Assembly (NCBI RefSeq): GCF_009832865.1
Contig: NZ_CP047130.1
Span: 4,278,001 to 4,342,000, forward strand
Direction of reading: 5' to 3'
Source of the DNA: Colwellia sp. 20A7
GTDB taxonomy: Bacteria; Pseudomonadota; Gammaproteobacteria; Enterobacterales; Alteromonadaceae
Length of the DNA stretch: 64,000 bases
Shown here: one piece after another, positions 17,457 through 26,816 of the stretch
Position numbering within the stretch: the stretch's first letter is position 1
How the letters are laid out: each line of letters starts with the position of its first letter
Program-made: the position numbers and the translations under genes
The notes under the pieces: generated by a model
Seen by the model: the letters and a program-made list of their open reading frames with translations, nothing else
Told to the model about the DNA's origin: nothing
Databases searched by the model: none

Positions 17457-18358
17457 TCACGACTTGTCCTTATCTTTTGTCTTATCCTTGTTTTCTAAAG
17501 CATCAAGTGGACTGATAACTTCGCGTAATAAGCTTGTTGCGACCTGAGCATATAAAGCCGTGGTACCTAATTTAGCATGCCCAAGCAATACCTGTATGAC
17601 ACGTATATCAACATGCGCTTCAAGTAAATGTGTCGCAAAGCTGTGACGTCAGGTATGCATCGATACCCTTTTATTAATACCAGCATTATTGGCTGTAGCT
17701 GTACAAACTCTAGAAAGCTGACGACTCGTCATATGATTAATTGGATTAAGTCCTGGGAACAACCAACCTTCACGGTGCATTTGCCCATGTTTATTAGCAA
17801 ACAACCACCATTGTCGTAAATGCGCGAGTAGCGCAGGAGATAACATAGCGTATCTATCTCGGCTTCCTTTACCTTGTTCAACGCGAAGCACCATACGCTC
17901 ACTGTCTATATCTGAGACTTTAAGCGAAACAACTTCGCTAACGCGAAGCCCCGCACCATAAGCAACAGAAAATGCAGCATGGTATTTGGGGTGAGCAGCG
18001 CTTGCAAGAAACAGCTTTATCTCTTCTAGACTTAAAATAATAGGTAACTTACGTGCGACCGAAACAGTGGTTAATTTGGTGAGTAGCTGTGGTTTATCTA
18101 ACGTAACATTATATAAAAACCTTAAACCAGAAAGGGTGCTATTAATCGTTGGTCCTGTTGCGCCGTCTTTAACTAAAAACAATTGGAACTCGCGTAAATT
18201 GTCACGGGTAGCATGTTCAGGTGAATGTTTGTGTTTTCACAAAAACGATTTAGTGCTCGGACATAATCTATTTGTGTTTTAGCTGTAAGATTACGGATAA
18301 CCATGTCTTCAGTGAAACGTTGGCTCAGCTCAGGATTAAAATAAGTAGAAAAAATCAT
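17457..18358 (-). pseudogene. Tyrosine recombinase/integrase, disrupted by frameshift and stop
   Basis: The gene reads in pieces on the minus strand. Residues 1-~45 (MIFSTYFNPELSQRFTEDM, then an N-terminal SAM-like fold) are in one frame. A frameshift near 18230-18250 moves the rest to another frame (HSPEHATRDNLREFQLFLV, then GAGLRVSEVVSLKVSDID with the catalytic Arg). That frame meets a TGA at 17649-17651 in place of the Leu of the usual [12 protein letters not shown] box. The remainder ([35 protein letters not shown] with the Tyr) continues to a stop at 17457. All catalytic residues are present but split over two lesions, so the product should be inactive. It belongs to the IS91-type element. 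Confidence 0.85.
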
Positions 18359-18663
18359 GTTAAAACCCCTCGTTAATTGAGACGAAATGCCTCAATACTA
18401 AGAGTAGAAAAGAATATGAAAATTAGAAGGTAATACAGAGCTAGCCAAGTACGCCATTACCGCGGAGCGGTTTAGTTCTTTGGCTAATATTTGTCGTAAT
18501 GGGCAGCTAATGCCGAATGTCCACTTTGTCGACTTACCATCCTCAAACTCTCAAATCAGCTTTATAAAGTGTTAACAATTAAACCTGATCATATTTGATC
18601 AATTTATTAGCGACTAGCTTTTTTAAGTGTGAATCATTGTTAAACCTGACACAAACATCCATA
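18359..18663. other. Spacer at upstream border of the IS91-type element
   Basis: A 305-bp noncoding stretch holding the promoter side of the broken integrase and probably the terminus end of the element. It has the inverted repeat TAGCCAA/TTGGCTA at 18442-18486 enclosing a CCGCGG core. No gene or RNA was recognised. Confidence 0.4.
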
Positions 18664-18692
18664 AAGAAAGCCTCGATTATCGAGGCTTTCTT
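18664..18692 (-). terminator. Rho-independent terminator of yicC
   Basis: A perfect 13-bp stem, AAGAAAGCCTCGA and TCGAGGCTTTCTT, with a 3-nt loop lies 34 bases after the yicC stop. On the minus strand it ends in a T-rich tail. Confidence 0.85.
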
Positions 18693-18725
18693 AGAAATAT
18701 AGAACTAAATTAAACTGAAAAAAAA

Positions 18726-19589
18726 TTATTCAATATTTGCTATCTGCTCTCGCATTTGTTCAATTAATACTTTTAACTCAACTGCACTAGCAGTAATGTC
18801 GGTATTAATCGATTTTGAGCCAAGGGTATTCGCTTCACGATTAAATTCTTGCATCATGAAGTCTAAACGACGGCCTTGAGCGCCACCCTTCTCTAATATT
18901 TTTTTAGTTTCGCCAACATGACTATTTAAGCGGTCAAGTTCTTCGGCAACATCCATTTTTTGAGCAAGTAAAACTAACTCTTGTTCAACGCGCCCTGAAT
19001 CGAGATCAATCTTCGCATCAGTAAATTTTTCAATAATACGATTACGCTGCCAAGCAATAATTTCAGGCATAAAGTTTTGTACTTTATTAGCTTCTGTGGT
19101 TATTGCATCTAAACGTTGAGCTATCATACCTTTAAGGTTTTCACCTTCACTAGCACGTGCGGCAATAAAATCTTTAAGGGCTTGATCAAAAGCGGCAAGT
19201 AATTCAGCCTGAATAGCAGACATATCAGATTCAGGGGCTTCCATAACGCCTGGCCAACGCATTACTTCAAATGGGTTTACTTGGCTGTTAAGTGTTTGCT
19301 CATTAATCCAATTGGCATGTTGTAAAAGTTGTAGCGCAAGGTTTTCATTTAATGCTAATTCACTTTTATTAGCTACATTGGCATTAAAACGTAAATTACA
19401 TTCAACTTTACCGCGATTAAGTTGTTTACGAAAACGTTCGCGTAACACAGGTTCTATACCGCGAAACTGTTCAGGTAAACGAAAATAGGTTTCTAAAAAG
19501 CGTTGATTAACTGAGCGAATTTCCCAAACGGCGTTTCCCCAATCACCTTTAACTTCTACACGAGAGAAAGCAGTCATGCTGTAAATCAT
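18726..19589 (-). CDS. yicC: YicC family endoribonuclease
   Basis: A 287-aa cytoplasmic protein with the family start MIYSMTAFSRVE and RSVNQRFLETYFRLPE. Its C-terminal half (DUF1732) has ILEKGGAQGRRLDFMMQEFNREANT and ends in EQMREQIANIE. YicC proteins are stress-linked endoribonucleases. In enterobacteria yicC is divergent from rph. Here it still points away from rph, but ppc, a chemoreceptor and a small thioredoxin-like gene lie between them. Length is normal for the family. Confidence 0.93.
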   Translation of the reverse strand: MIYSMTAFSRVEVKGDWGNAVWEIRSVNQRFLETYFRLPEQFRGIEPVLRERFRKQLNRGKVECNLRFNANVANKSELALNENLALQLLQHANWINEQTLNSQVNPFEVMRWPGVMEAPESDMSAIQAELLAAFDQALKDFIAARASEGENLKGMIAQRLDAITTEANKVQNFMPEIIAWQRNRIIEKFTDAKIDLDSGRVEQELVLLAQKMDVAEELDRLNSHVGETKKILEKGGAQGRRLDFMMQEFNREANTLGSKSINTDITASAVELKVLIEQMREQIANIE

Positions 19590-19693
19590 AGTTAACCCTT
19601 GTTCATATTGTTACAAATAAAGGTAAATTATGCCTGAGCTTGTTTAATCTAGCTAGAGCTTCACTTAGTTAAGCTTATTATTAAAATCACAAT

Positions 19694-19858
19694 AATACCA
19701 ATCTCACTAGCTATCTGATCATTTCTACTTGCTAAAATCACCAACTACATCGTTATTTATTTAATAATTAGAACAACTAGTTATTGAAATAAATGCCTTG
19801 TATTAGGCAATTTTTTCTACGTATAAAATTGTTCACCTAATTAATGAAACTGGTATAA
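19694..19858. repeat. Dispersed ~165 bp repeat, copy 1
   Basis: The ends are imperfect inverted repeats: ATACCAATCTCACTA on the left and TTAATGAAACTGGTAT on the right. A related sequence with the same ends and internal blocks (CTTGCTAAAAT, then CCAACTACATCGTT; GCCTTG; TTTTTTCTACGTATAAAATTGTTCAC) lies at 61765-61923. It sits in the 557-bp spacer between yicC and ppc and has no coding potential. Size and ends suggest a MITE-like or REP-like element. Homology of the two copies was judged by eye. Confidence 0.7.
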
Positions 19859-20033
19859 GCTAAAGCCAACTAAAACAACTTTGATTTCAATAAATTACGA
19901 CACTACAGCAAGTGATTGTAATATCGCTTGTTTTCAGAAGATATAATGTTGCATTCTGCATAATGTAACCTTATATCTATATTTATTATAAAAATTATAT
20001 ATATGTTATCTTTGTTATAACTTTAATTTTGAT

Positions 20034-20052
20034 GATAATGATAATATCAATT
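20034..20052 (+). promoter_or_regulatory. Fur-box-like half site upstream of ppc
   Basis: GATAATGATAATATCAATT carries the first 12 bases of the Fur consensus exactly and about 14 of 19 overall. It lies ~95 bp before the ppc start, with an AT-rich promoter-like region before it. Iron control of ppc is not established, so this could be chance in AT-rich DNA. Confidence 0.35.
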
Positions 20053-20146
20053 AGTGTTTATTACTTAACCTCGACTCTATTTTGTAATTTTCCAAGTCAA
20101 ATAGAGGTTACTTCTTTAGCCGTAAACTAATCATTAAGAGGACTCT

Positions 20147-22708
20147 ATGCTAGAACCTATACAACAAAATGTACGCGACTTAGGTACCCTATTAGGTAAA
20201 ACTATTGCTGTAGATCAAGGTCAGCAATGGCTACAAAGAATAGAAACTGTGCGTTTAGAAGGCAGAGAAATAGCTGCTGGCGATGTTGCTGCTATCGCTG
20301 CATTACAAGAGAAATTTGCTAATAGTGGTGAGAAAGAGCTGCTTATTTATGCTAGAGCTTTCAGTCAATTTTTAAATTTATTAAATGTAGCCGAACAGCA
20401 ATACACTACAAGTGAAGAAGGTTTGAGTGAATTAGATCTTGCTCATCCACTTGAAGACCTTGAAAATCATATTACTAAAGTTAGCCCTGATGTAATCACA
20501 GCGGCACTGAAAAAATTAAAAATTGAGCTAGTACTAACGGCACATCCTACAGAAATTAACCGTAGAACCTTTATTCACAAATACAATCAAATCGGCCAAG
20601 CGTTAAATACGCCCGATAATGCATTATCTCCTCGCATTGAAGAGTTAATTGAACAAGCTTGGCACACTGATGAAATTAGACAACAACGCCCAAGTCCACT
20701 CGATGAATCCCGCTGGGGCTTAAATAATATTTCAGACAATTTTTGGTATGCTATTCCTCATTTTATGAGAGAGCTAGATGATTTTTCTTATAAAGTCACT
20801 GGCCAGCGTTTACCTGAAGAATATACACCGATCACTATGGCTAGTTGGATGGCAGGTGATCGTGACGGCAACCCTTTCGTTACCGCAAATTTAAGTAAAG
20901 AAGCCTTAATTAATGCTAGGTTAATGGCATGTACGTTATATTTACGCGATTTTGAAGCGCTCTATTTAGAGCTTTCCATGTCAAAAGCAACGACAGAATT
21001 AACGCAAGCAGATACCAATTCACGTGGTCCTTACCGACAACAAATAGTACCTGTAATTCAACTGTTAAAAACCTCTATTGAACAGTTGAAAGAGGGCTAT
21101 ACAGAAAGCGTATTATCAAACTCTGATCAATTACGCCAGCCATTACAAGCATGTCGTAATAGCTTACTAGCAGTAGGGCTAACCAATGTCGCCAATTCGT
21201 TAATACTTGATTTAATTCGTAAGGTAAATAGCTTTGGTATTTCGTTAGTTAAACTCGATATTAGACAACATAGTGAACGGCACGACAGTGCATTAGCTGA
21301 GGTAACAGAATTATTAAACCTTGGCAGTTACACCGACTGGGACGAAACCAAACGACGTGAGTTTTTACTCGCCGAACTTAAAAATCCACGCCCTTTATTA
21401 CCAAAACATAATTGGACCGCAGACACACAAGAGGTATTTGATACTTATGCATTAATTGCCGAACAACCTGCAGAACTTTTTGGTATTTATATTATTTCAA
21501 TGGCGAGTCAAGCTAGTGATGTTTTAGCGGTTAAATTATTACTTAAATCCTTAGGTGTACAATGGAATATGCCAATAGCGCCATTATTCGAAACACTTGA
21601 TGATTTAGATAACGCACCACAAGTCATGGCAGAGCTATTAAGTATTGAAAGCTATCATAATACTTGTGATGGGCAACATAACGTAATGATTGGTTATAGT
21701 GATTCATCTAAAGATGCAGGCGTGCTTGCTGCAACTTGGGGTCAATATAAATGCCAAGAAAAACTCGTTGAGGTGTTTTTTGAGAAAAACATCGAGCTAA
21801 AATTATTTCATGGTCGCGGTGGTACAATTGGTCGTGGTGGTGGTCCAGCTCATGCAGCAATCGCATCACAACCTCCAGGTACATTAGATGGTGGATTACG
21901 TGTAACCGAGCAAGGCGAAACTATCAGACATAAATTTGGTACGCCAAACTTAGCTAACCGTAGTTTACATTTATACGCGTCAGCCATTTTAGAATGTTTA
22001 ATTAATCCACCGCCAGTGCCAACACAAGCATGGCGAGATATTATGGAGACAATGTCTGAGACAAGCTGCCAAGCTTATCGTAAATATGTACAAGGTAATG
22101 ACGACTTTGTTAAGTACTTCCGTCAAGCGACACCAGAGCAGGAGCTGTCGTCTTTACCGTTAGGGTCACGTCCAAGTAAACGTAAGTCAGATGGCGGAAT
22201 TGAATCGTTGCGTGCTATCCCTTGGATTTTTGCTTGGAGTCAAAACCGCTTAGTTATTCCTAGCTGGCTTGGTTTAGGAACTGCGATTAAAGAGGCTTAT
22301 CAAGACAACGAAGCTCTCATTAAAGAAATGTTACAACAATGGCCTTACTTCAACTCTCGTATTTCATTAACTGAAATGGTCTACTTTAAATCAGACAGTA
22401 AAATGTCTGCCTTATACGACAATTCTTTGGTCGATAATTCACTTAAATCTATGGGTGATGAATTACGTGAGCAACTTGTACAAGACAAGCGAACCGTCTT
22501 GGCTATATTGGGACAAAATGAAGCCTTAGAAAATGACCCTTGGAACAAGAACTCTTTTGAGCTTCGTCGTCCTTACTTAGCACCTTTGCACCTTTTACAA
22601 ATTGAAGCCCTTAAGCGCTTAAGAGCACAACCTGAAAATACAGAAAACGAAAAAGTATTAATGGTGAGCATGGCGGGTATTGCTACAGGAATGCGTAATA
22701 CAGGTTAA
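20147..22708 (+). CDS. ppc: Phosphoenolpyruvate carboxylase
   Basis: An 853-aa cytoplasmic enzyme that carboxylates PEP with bicarbonate to oxaloacetate and so refills the TCA cycle. Active-site marks: LTAHPTEINRRT with catalytic H133, MAGDRDGNPFVT, the second signature GYSDSSKDAG, the glycine loop FHGRGGTIGRGGGPAH, and the C-terminal MRNTG. Length is slightly below the ~880 residues of the E. coli enzyme. AAGAGG lies before the ATG. It is single-gene, flanked by a dispersed repeat upstream and a strong terminator downstream. pckA, which works in the opposite direction, is at 56 kb. Confidence 0.97.
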   Translation: MLEPIQQNVRDLGTLLGKTIAVDQGQQWLQRIETVRLEGREIAAGDVAAIAALQEKFANSGEKELLIYARAFSQFLNLLNVAEQQYTTSEEGLSELDLAHPLEDLENHITKVSPDVITAALKKLKIELVLTAHPTEINRRTFIHKYNQIGQALNTPDNALSPRIEELIEQAWHTDEIRQQRPSPLDESRWGLNNISDNFWYAIPHFMRELDDFSYKVTGQRLPEEYTPITMASWMAGDRDGNPFVTANLSKEALINARLMACTLYLRDFEALYLELSMSKATTELTQADTNSRGPYRQQIVPVIQLLKTSIEQLKEGYTESVLSNSDQLRQPLQACRNSLLAVGLTNVANSLILDLIRKVNSFGISLVKLDIRQHSERHDSALAEVTELLNLGSYTDWDETKRREFLLAELKNPRPLLPKHNWTADTQEVFDTYALIAEQPAELFGIYIISMASQASDVLAVKLLLKSLGVQWNMPIAPLFETLDDLDNAPQVMAELLSIESYHNTCDGQHNVMIGYSDSSKDAGVLAATWGQYKCQEKLVEVFFEKNIELKLFHGRGGTIGRGGGPAHAAIASQPPGTLDGGLRVTEQGETIRHKFGTPNLANRSLHLYASAILECLINPPPVPTQAWRDIMETMSETSCQAYRKYVQGNDDFVKYFRQATPEQELSSLPLGSRPSKRKSDGGIESLRAIPWIFAWSQNRLVIPSWLGLGTAIKEAYQDNEALIKEMLQQWPYFNSRISLTEMVYFKSDSKMSALYDNSLVDNSLKSMGDELREQLVQDKRTVLAILGQNEALENDPWNKNSFELRRPYLAPLHLLQIEALKRLRAQPENTENEKVLMVSMAGIATGMRNTG

Positions 22709-22748
22709 ATTAAAATAGTTGCTTATTGGTAACCTATATTTTATCAAA

Positions 22749-22778
22749 AAGGGCATAGTGTTCACTATGCCCTTCTTT
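22749..22778 (+). terminator. Rho-independent terminator of ppc
   Basis: AAGGGCATAGTG and CACTATGCCCTT form a perfect 12-bp stem with a 2-nt centre, followed by CTTTC. It is 41 bases after the ppc stop. Just beyond, at 22804-22830, lies a short (TTAAG)n run next to the convergent gene end. Confidence 0.85.
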
Positions 22779-22828
22779 CAAAAAATTATAGATAATAATT
22801 AAGCTTAGCTTAATTAAGTTAAGTTAAG

Positions 22829-23359
22829 TTAAAGATTACAATAACAGCCCTTGGCATTATTCATAATTAAATTAGCATTAAAGCCTTTAACATAATTTTT
22901 TAGCACTATATCAACAATAGAGCTCCCTGCTGAGCATTCAAGACCTTTAGCATAAGGGCCTAAATAAATTAACTCTCCATACTCATCTAAAACTAATACT
23001 GCTGGCGTTGATGGAATAATATGACGTTGTTTATCTGAAAGTTCTATATTTCTTATTTCAAAACCATTCTCTATAGAATACTGATTAGTCGCTTTTTTAT
23101 GATCTTCGCTATAAACAGCACAAGCGCAATCTTGACTGGTGAAATGTATGATAGTTTTCTTAGACAGCTTATTCTCTAATACTAAATCTGATTTTATTTT
23201 ATTAACAATGCCCGCCGAATCTCCATTTAATCTGTTTTCTGGATCAAACAAGCTTAAGCTGTCATAGAGGAAATATTTGGCAGCAATCACAACAAAAATC
23301 AACCAAACAATAAAGACGATATATTGATATCGTCCCACATTATTATTTACTTGGCTCAT
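22829..23359 (-). CDS. Membrane-anchored thioredoxin-like protein (DUF6436-like)
   Basis: A 176-aa protein with one N-terminal membrane helix (residues ~12-32) and a periplasm-facing domain. FTSQDCACAVYSED carries a C-x-C pair where thioredoxins have their redox motif. STPAVLVLDEYGELIYLGPY is the usual cis-Pro/strand segment of the thioredoxin fold. The C-terminus has three more cysteines (ECSAGSS and KGCYCNL). It resembles proteins annotated DUF6436; that name is from memory. A redox or metal-binding role is plausible but unproven. It lies 20 bases downstream of the chemoreceptor on the same strand. Confidence 0.65.
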   Translation of the reverse strand: MSQVNNNVGRYQYIVFIVWLIFVVIAAKYFLYDSLSLFDPENRLNGDSAGIVNKIKSDLVLENKLSKKTIIHFTSQDCACAVYSEDHKKATNQYSIENGFEIRNIELSDKQRHIIPSTPAVLVLDEYGELIYLGPYAKGLECSAGSSIVDIVLKNYVKGFNANLIMNNAKGCYCNL

Positions 23360-23379
23360 TAAATTAGTAATTTATACAA

Positions 23380-24846
23380 TTAAGAAAAGCGTTTCACACT
23401 ATCATTCAGCACAAGAGCTGAGTGATTAATATGGTCTGATTCTTCTTTAAGTTGTTCTATACCTTTTACATCATCTAACGCAAGGTTTTTCATGTTCTCT
23501 GTATTCTGAGAAATACCATTAATCACGGAAGATTGTTCTTCAACTGAGGTAGCAACTAATGTGGCAATATCAGTTGAATTAGTAACCAAGGCAACAGCAC
23601 TCAATATTTTTTCACTCGTCATTTCTGAGATTTTAATTATTGAATTTACCGCTTCAATACATTGGTGCATAGATTCTGTCGATGATTTAGAAGAGCGATT
23701 AAGTTTTATCAATGTATCGGTGATTTTATCGGTACTTTCCTTGGTTCGGTTAGCTAAAGCTCTAACTTCACCTGCAACTACAGCAAAACCTCTACCTTGC
23801 TCTCCTGCCCTAGCAGCTTCAATTGCTGCATTTAATGCCAATAAATTTGTTTGATCGGCAATACCAGTAATTTCATTCAATACAGTGGTAATCATTAAAC
23901 TGGATTCTGCTAACGCTTCTATTTCGGTATTCGTTCGATTAAGTGATGAAGCAAGCTCATGATTATGTTGATTTATATTATTAATATTGCTGTTTGTTTC
24001 TTGCGTTAAGTCATTGACTTGATTCATTTGATCACTCAACTCTGCCGTTTCATTGGCAATTGAATTTATAGTGCCGACAATTTCGTCAATAGAAGAGGCT
24101 ATCATGTCCGTTTCTTGCTTACGCGAAGCAGCAGATAGTGTTAATTCTGCTTGAGTTTTCAGTAAATTATTTGAATGGTCAACTAATTCACCGGTTTGAT
24201 TTTTAACTTCAGTAATCACATTTTCGAGACGTGATAAAAGTTTATTAAAACTGCCTAATACTTTATTGCTTTTATCATTCGATCTAACGGATAAATCAAT
24301 CGAGTCTTCGTGCGCGGTTAATTGTTCGGTTACTGTTGATAACTCTGTTCCAACAAAACTATCATCATATAAAGCTTTAGCAATAAACGCTGCAATAACA
24401 GCTTCGACTATCGCATAAACGGCATGAATAATAACGGTAGAAAACATCATCCTGTCTTGGTCAAAGATATATATAGGCATATTATTGCTTTGCATAAAAT
24501 AAAATGAAAAATGATGAACAGCAATGACAATAATGGCTGAAATAAACACCCGCCAATCTCTAAAGATTACCAATATAGCCATTAAAATGAATATTTCGAA
24601 ATGGACTTCGATCAAGCCGTTCAGTTGATGAATATGTAAAGCGGCATAGATCATCGCACCAATTGCTGCAGTATGTTTGGTTAATGTGGCTTCTGGCGCT
24701 GTTTTTATCAGCCACAAAACAATTAAAGTAGTAGGTAAACCTATAACAAGTGCTGCTAAGAAAGTATTGTAGACAAACGCTATCGCGAGTGATTCTAAAA
24801 AAAGAATTGAAAATAATGCTGTAAAAAGTTTACTTGTATTAGTCAT
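23380..24846 (-). CDS. Methyl-accepting chemotaxis protein
   Basis: A 488-aa chemoreceptor. The first ~165 residues hold about six closely packed hydrophobic helices and no large periplasmic sensor domain, so the signal is probably sensed in or through the membrane. The cytoplasmic part has the highly conserved hairpin tip [20 protein letters not shown], then [15 protein letters not shown] near residue 340, and coiled-coil arms with methylation-type Glu/Gln clusters. It signals through CheA/CheW. Heptamer tandem repeats lie directly in front of the start codon (24854-24897). No other chemotaxis gene is nearby. Confidence 0.92.
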   Translation of the reverse strand: MTNTSKLFTALFSILFLESLAIAFVYNTFLAALVIGLPTTLIVLWLIKTAPEATLTKHTAAIGAMIYAALHIHQLNGLIEVHFEIFILMAILVIFRDWRVFISAIIVIAVHHFSFYFMQSNNMPIYIFDQDRMMFSTVIIHAVYAIVEAVIAAFIAKALYDDSFVGTELSTVTEQLTAHEDSIDLSVRSNDKSNKVLGSFNKLLSRLENVITEVKNQTGELVDHSNNLLKTQAELTLSAASRKQETDMIASSIDEIVGTINSIANETAELSDQMNQVNDLTQETNSNINNINQHNHELASSLNRTNTEIEALAESSLMITTVLNEITGIADQTNLLALNAAIEAARAGEQGRGFAVVAGEVRALANRTKESTDKITDTLIKLNRSSKSSTESMHQCIEAVNSIIKISEMTSEKILSAVALVTNSTDIATLVATSVEEQSSVINGISQNTENMKNLALDDVKGIEQLKEESDHINHSALVLNDSVKRFS

Positions 24847-24853
24847 AAATAAT

Positions 24854-24897
24854 TACCTACTACCTACTCAAAAAATAAAAAATAAAAAATAAAAAAT
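24854..24897 (-). repeat. Heptamer tandem repeats before chemoreceptor start
   Basis: Two adjacent 7-bp arrays occur upstream of the chemoreceptor ATG at 24846. TACCTAC is present twice at 24854-24867 (read GTAGGTA on the coding strand, overlapping the expected ribosome site). AAAAAAT is present four times without mismatch at 24870-24897 (ATTTTTT on the coding strand). Unit-number change would alter promoter or ribosome-site spacing. Confidence 0.85.
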
Positions 24898-25250
24898 CAT
24901 TTAATATAGTCAACTGTATAAATCCATATAAAACAAAGACCCAAATAGAACCTAATTAAAAATTTACGTTACTTTCAGTATAGAGTGTTTCTATAAAATG
25001 GAGAATACCTTCTTTTAAATAAAAAATTCTATTCTTGCCAATAAAATAAAAATACTTTATTCGGTTGTCGTAAATAACCCTTCGATTGCTATTAAAATTC
25101 AAGCCAATATATTTTCTTCGCTAATTAACTATGCCACTGCAAATAGCTTCAATAAGCAGGCCAAGTTTTCATTAACTATATTTCAAATTCGCCCTTGCTG
25201 CATTATAATAGCGACCTTAATAAATAGAATTTACACTTTAGGAATACAAC
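24898..25250. other. Spacer upstream of rph
   Basis: A 353-bp AT-rich noncoding stretch between the divergent chemoreceptor and rph. It should carry both promoters. No operator, RNA or gene was recognised. Confidence 0.5.
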
Positions 25251-25964
25251 ATGCGCCCAAGCGGTAGAACATTAGGACAAATTCGTCCAGTAACTATAAC
25301 TCGTCAATTCACTAGTCATGCAGAAGGTTCAGTATTAATTGAATTTGGCGATACCAAGGTTATTTGTACTGCCTCGGTTGAAGAAGGGGTACCGCGTTTT
25401 TTAAAGGGTAAAGGAAAAGGTTGGATTACCGCTGAATATGGTATGTTACCTCGCTCTACTCACACACGTATGCGCCGCGAAGCATCTACAGGTAAACAAA
25501 GTGGTCGCACGTTAGAGATTTCTCGCCTAATTGCCCGTGCTTTACGTGCTGCTGTAGATTTAAAAGCTTTAGGCGAAAATACAATTTCTGTTGACTGTGA
25601 TGTTATTCAGGCCGACGGTGGCACTCGAACAGCTTCTATTACAGGTGCTTGTGTAGCACTTGTTGATGCGCTTAACTATATGCGCGCCAAAGATATTATT
25701 AAAACTAATCCACTTAAACATATGATTGCCGCTGTATCTGTTGGTATTTATAAAGGTGAGCCAGTATCTGATTTAGATTATGCTGAGGATTCAAATGCTG
25801 AAACCGATATGAATGTTGTTATGACTGACACAGGTAAGTTAATTGAAGTTCAAGGTACAGCTGAAGAAGAACCTTTTAGCTTTGAAGAAATGCAAGCGAT
25901 GTTAAGTCTTGCTAAAAACAGTATTAATGAGTTATTTGAATTACAAAAAGCAGCTTTAATTTAA
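25251..25964 (+). CDS. rph: Ribonuclease PH
   Basis: A 237-aa phosphorolytic 3'-5' exoribonuclease that trims tRNA 3' ends. It starts [14 protein letters not shown] as the family does. Phosphate- and RNA-binding marks follow: [33 protein letters not shown], and [38 protein letters not shown] is the metal-binding acidic strand. Length is typical. pyrE follows 58 bases later on the same strand, as in E. coli. Confidence 0.97.
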   Translation: MRPSGRTLGQIRPVTITRQFTSHAEGSVLIEFGDTKVICTASVEEGVPRFLKGKGKGWITAEYGMLPRSTHTRMRREASTGKQSGRTLEISRLIARALRAAVDLKALGENTISVDCDVIQADGGTRTASITGACVALVDALNYMRAKDIIKTNPLKHMIAAVSVGIYKGEPVSDLDYAEDSNAETDMNVVMTDTGKLIEVQGTAEEEPFSFEEMQAMLSLAKNSINELFELQKAALI

Positions 25965-26022
25965 GGCGCTTGGTTAATTTAAATCACTGAATTCAAGCCA
26001 CATGTCAGTAGGAAAGAATAAA

Positions 26023-26700
26023 ATGAAAGATTATCAACGTGACTTTATTGAGTTTGCTTTAGAAAAACAAGTATTACGTTTTGGCGAATTTACTTTAAAG
26101 TCTGGCCGCACCAGCCCGTATTTTTTTAACGCAGGTTTATTTAAAACCGGTGGTGATTTAGCTCGTTTAGGACGTTTTTATGCTGCAGCATTAGTCGATG
26201 CTAAAATTGATTTTGATCTAGTATTTGGTCCCGCATATAAAGGTATTCCTATTGCTACAACAACGACTGTTGCATTGTTTGATCACCATAACGTAGATGT
26301 TCCTTATTGCTTTAACCGTAAAGAAGCAAAAACGCATGGCGAAGGTGGTTCATTAGTAGGTGCTGAGCTAAAGGGTAAAATAATGTTAGTTGATGATGTT
26401 ATTACTGCAGGTACTGCTATTCGTGAATCTATGGAAATTATTAAAAGCCATAATGCTGAACTGTCGGGTGTATTAATTGCGCTTGATCGCCAAGAAAAAG
26501 GACAAGGTGAATTATCTGCTATTCAAGAAGTTGAACGTGACTTTGGCACGCAGGTTATTTCAATTGTAACGTTGGCCGATGTAGTAACCTTCCTTGAAGA
26601 AAAGTTGGCAACTAACTCGGAACATGCTCAAAACACTAAGTCTGAGCTAACAGCTAGCTTGGCTAGTATTACTCAATATCGCCAAGCTTACGGTATTTGA
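26023..26700 (+). CDS. pyrE: Orotate phosphoribosyltransferase
   Basis: A 225-aa enzyme of de novo pyrimidine synthesis that joins orotate and PRPP to give OMP. ATG 26023 is chosen because [20 protein letters not shown] aligns with the known family N-terminus and AGGAAAG lies just upstream; the earlier in-frame ATG at 26002 would add seven unlikely residues. Marks seen: [28 protein letters not shown], the flexible catalytic loop [12 protein letters not shown], and the PRPP loop [16 protein letters not shown]. It is last in the rph-pyrE unit and followed by a terminator. Confidence 0.97.
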   Translation: MKDYQRDFIEFALEKQVLRFGEFTLKSGRTSPYFFNAGLFKTGGDLARLGRFYAAALVDAKIDFDLVFGPAYKGIPIATTTTVALFDHHNVDVPYCFNRKEAKTHGEGGSLVGAELKGKIMLVDDVITAGTAIRESMEIIKSHNAELSGVLIALDRQEKGQGELSAIQEVERDFGTQVISIVTLADVVTFLEEKLATNSEHAQNTKSELTASLASITQYRQAYGI

Positions 26701-26722
26701 TTTTTTAGCCATTTAGTAAAAA

Positions 26723-26750
26723 AAAAAGCCTACACATCTGTAGGCTTTTT
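26723..26750 (+). terminator. Rho-independent terminator of rph-pyrE
   Basis: AAAAAGCCTACA and TGTAGGCTTTTT form a perfect 12-bp stem with a CATC loop and a T-run. It is 22 bases after the pyrE stop. Confidence 0.9.
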
Positions 26751-26816
26751 ATATTTTAATGAGCGGGGTTCTTAACGACTTACCAACAATAGCTACATAC
26801 AGAGTTAACGGTGTAA

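Larger units (their letters stand above)
15950..18500 (-). mobile_element. IS91-type element with integrase-like ORF (borders approximate)
   Basis: It comprises an IS91 transposase at 16248-17447 and, upstream on the same strand, a broken tyrosine recombinase at 17457-18358. The two-gene arrangement of a tyrosine recombinase followed by a Y2 transposase is known in a subset of IS91 elements. A 7-bp inverted repeat (TAGCCAA at 18442-18448, TTGGCTA at 18480-18486) lies near the upstream border and the hairpin at 16164-16182 near the downstream one. Rolling-circle elements lack terminal inverted repeats, so the limits are guesses. Confidence 0.55.
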
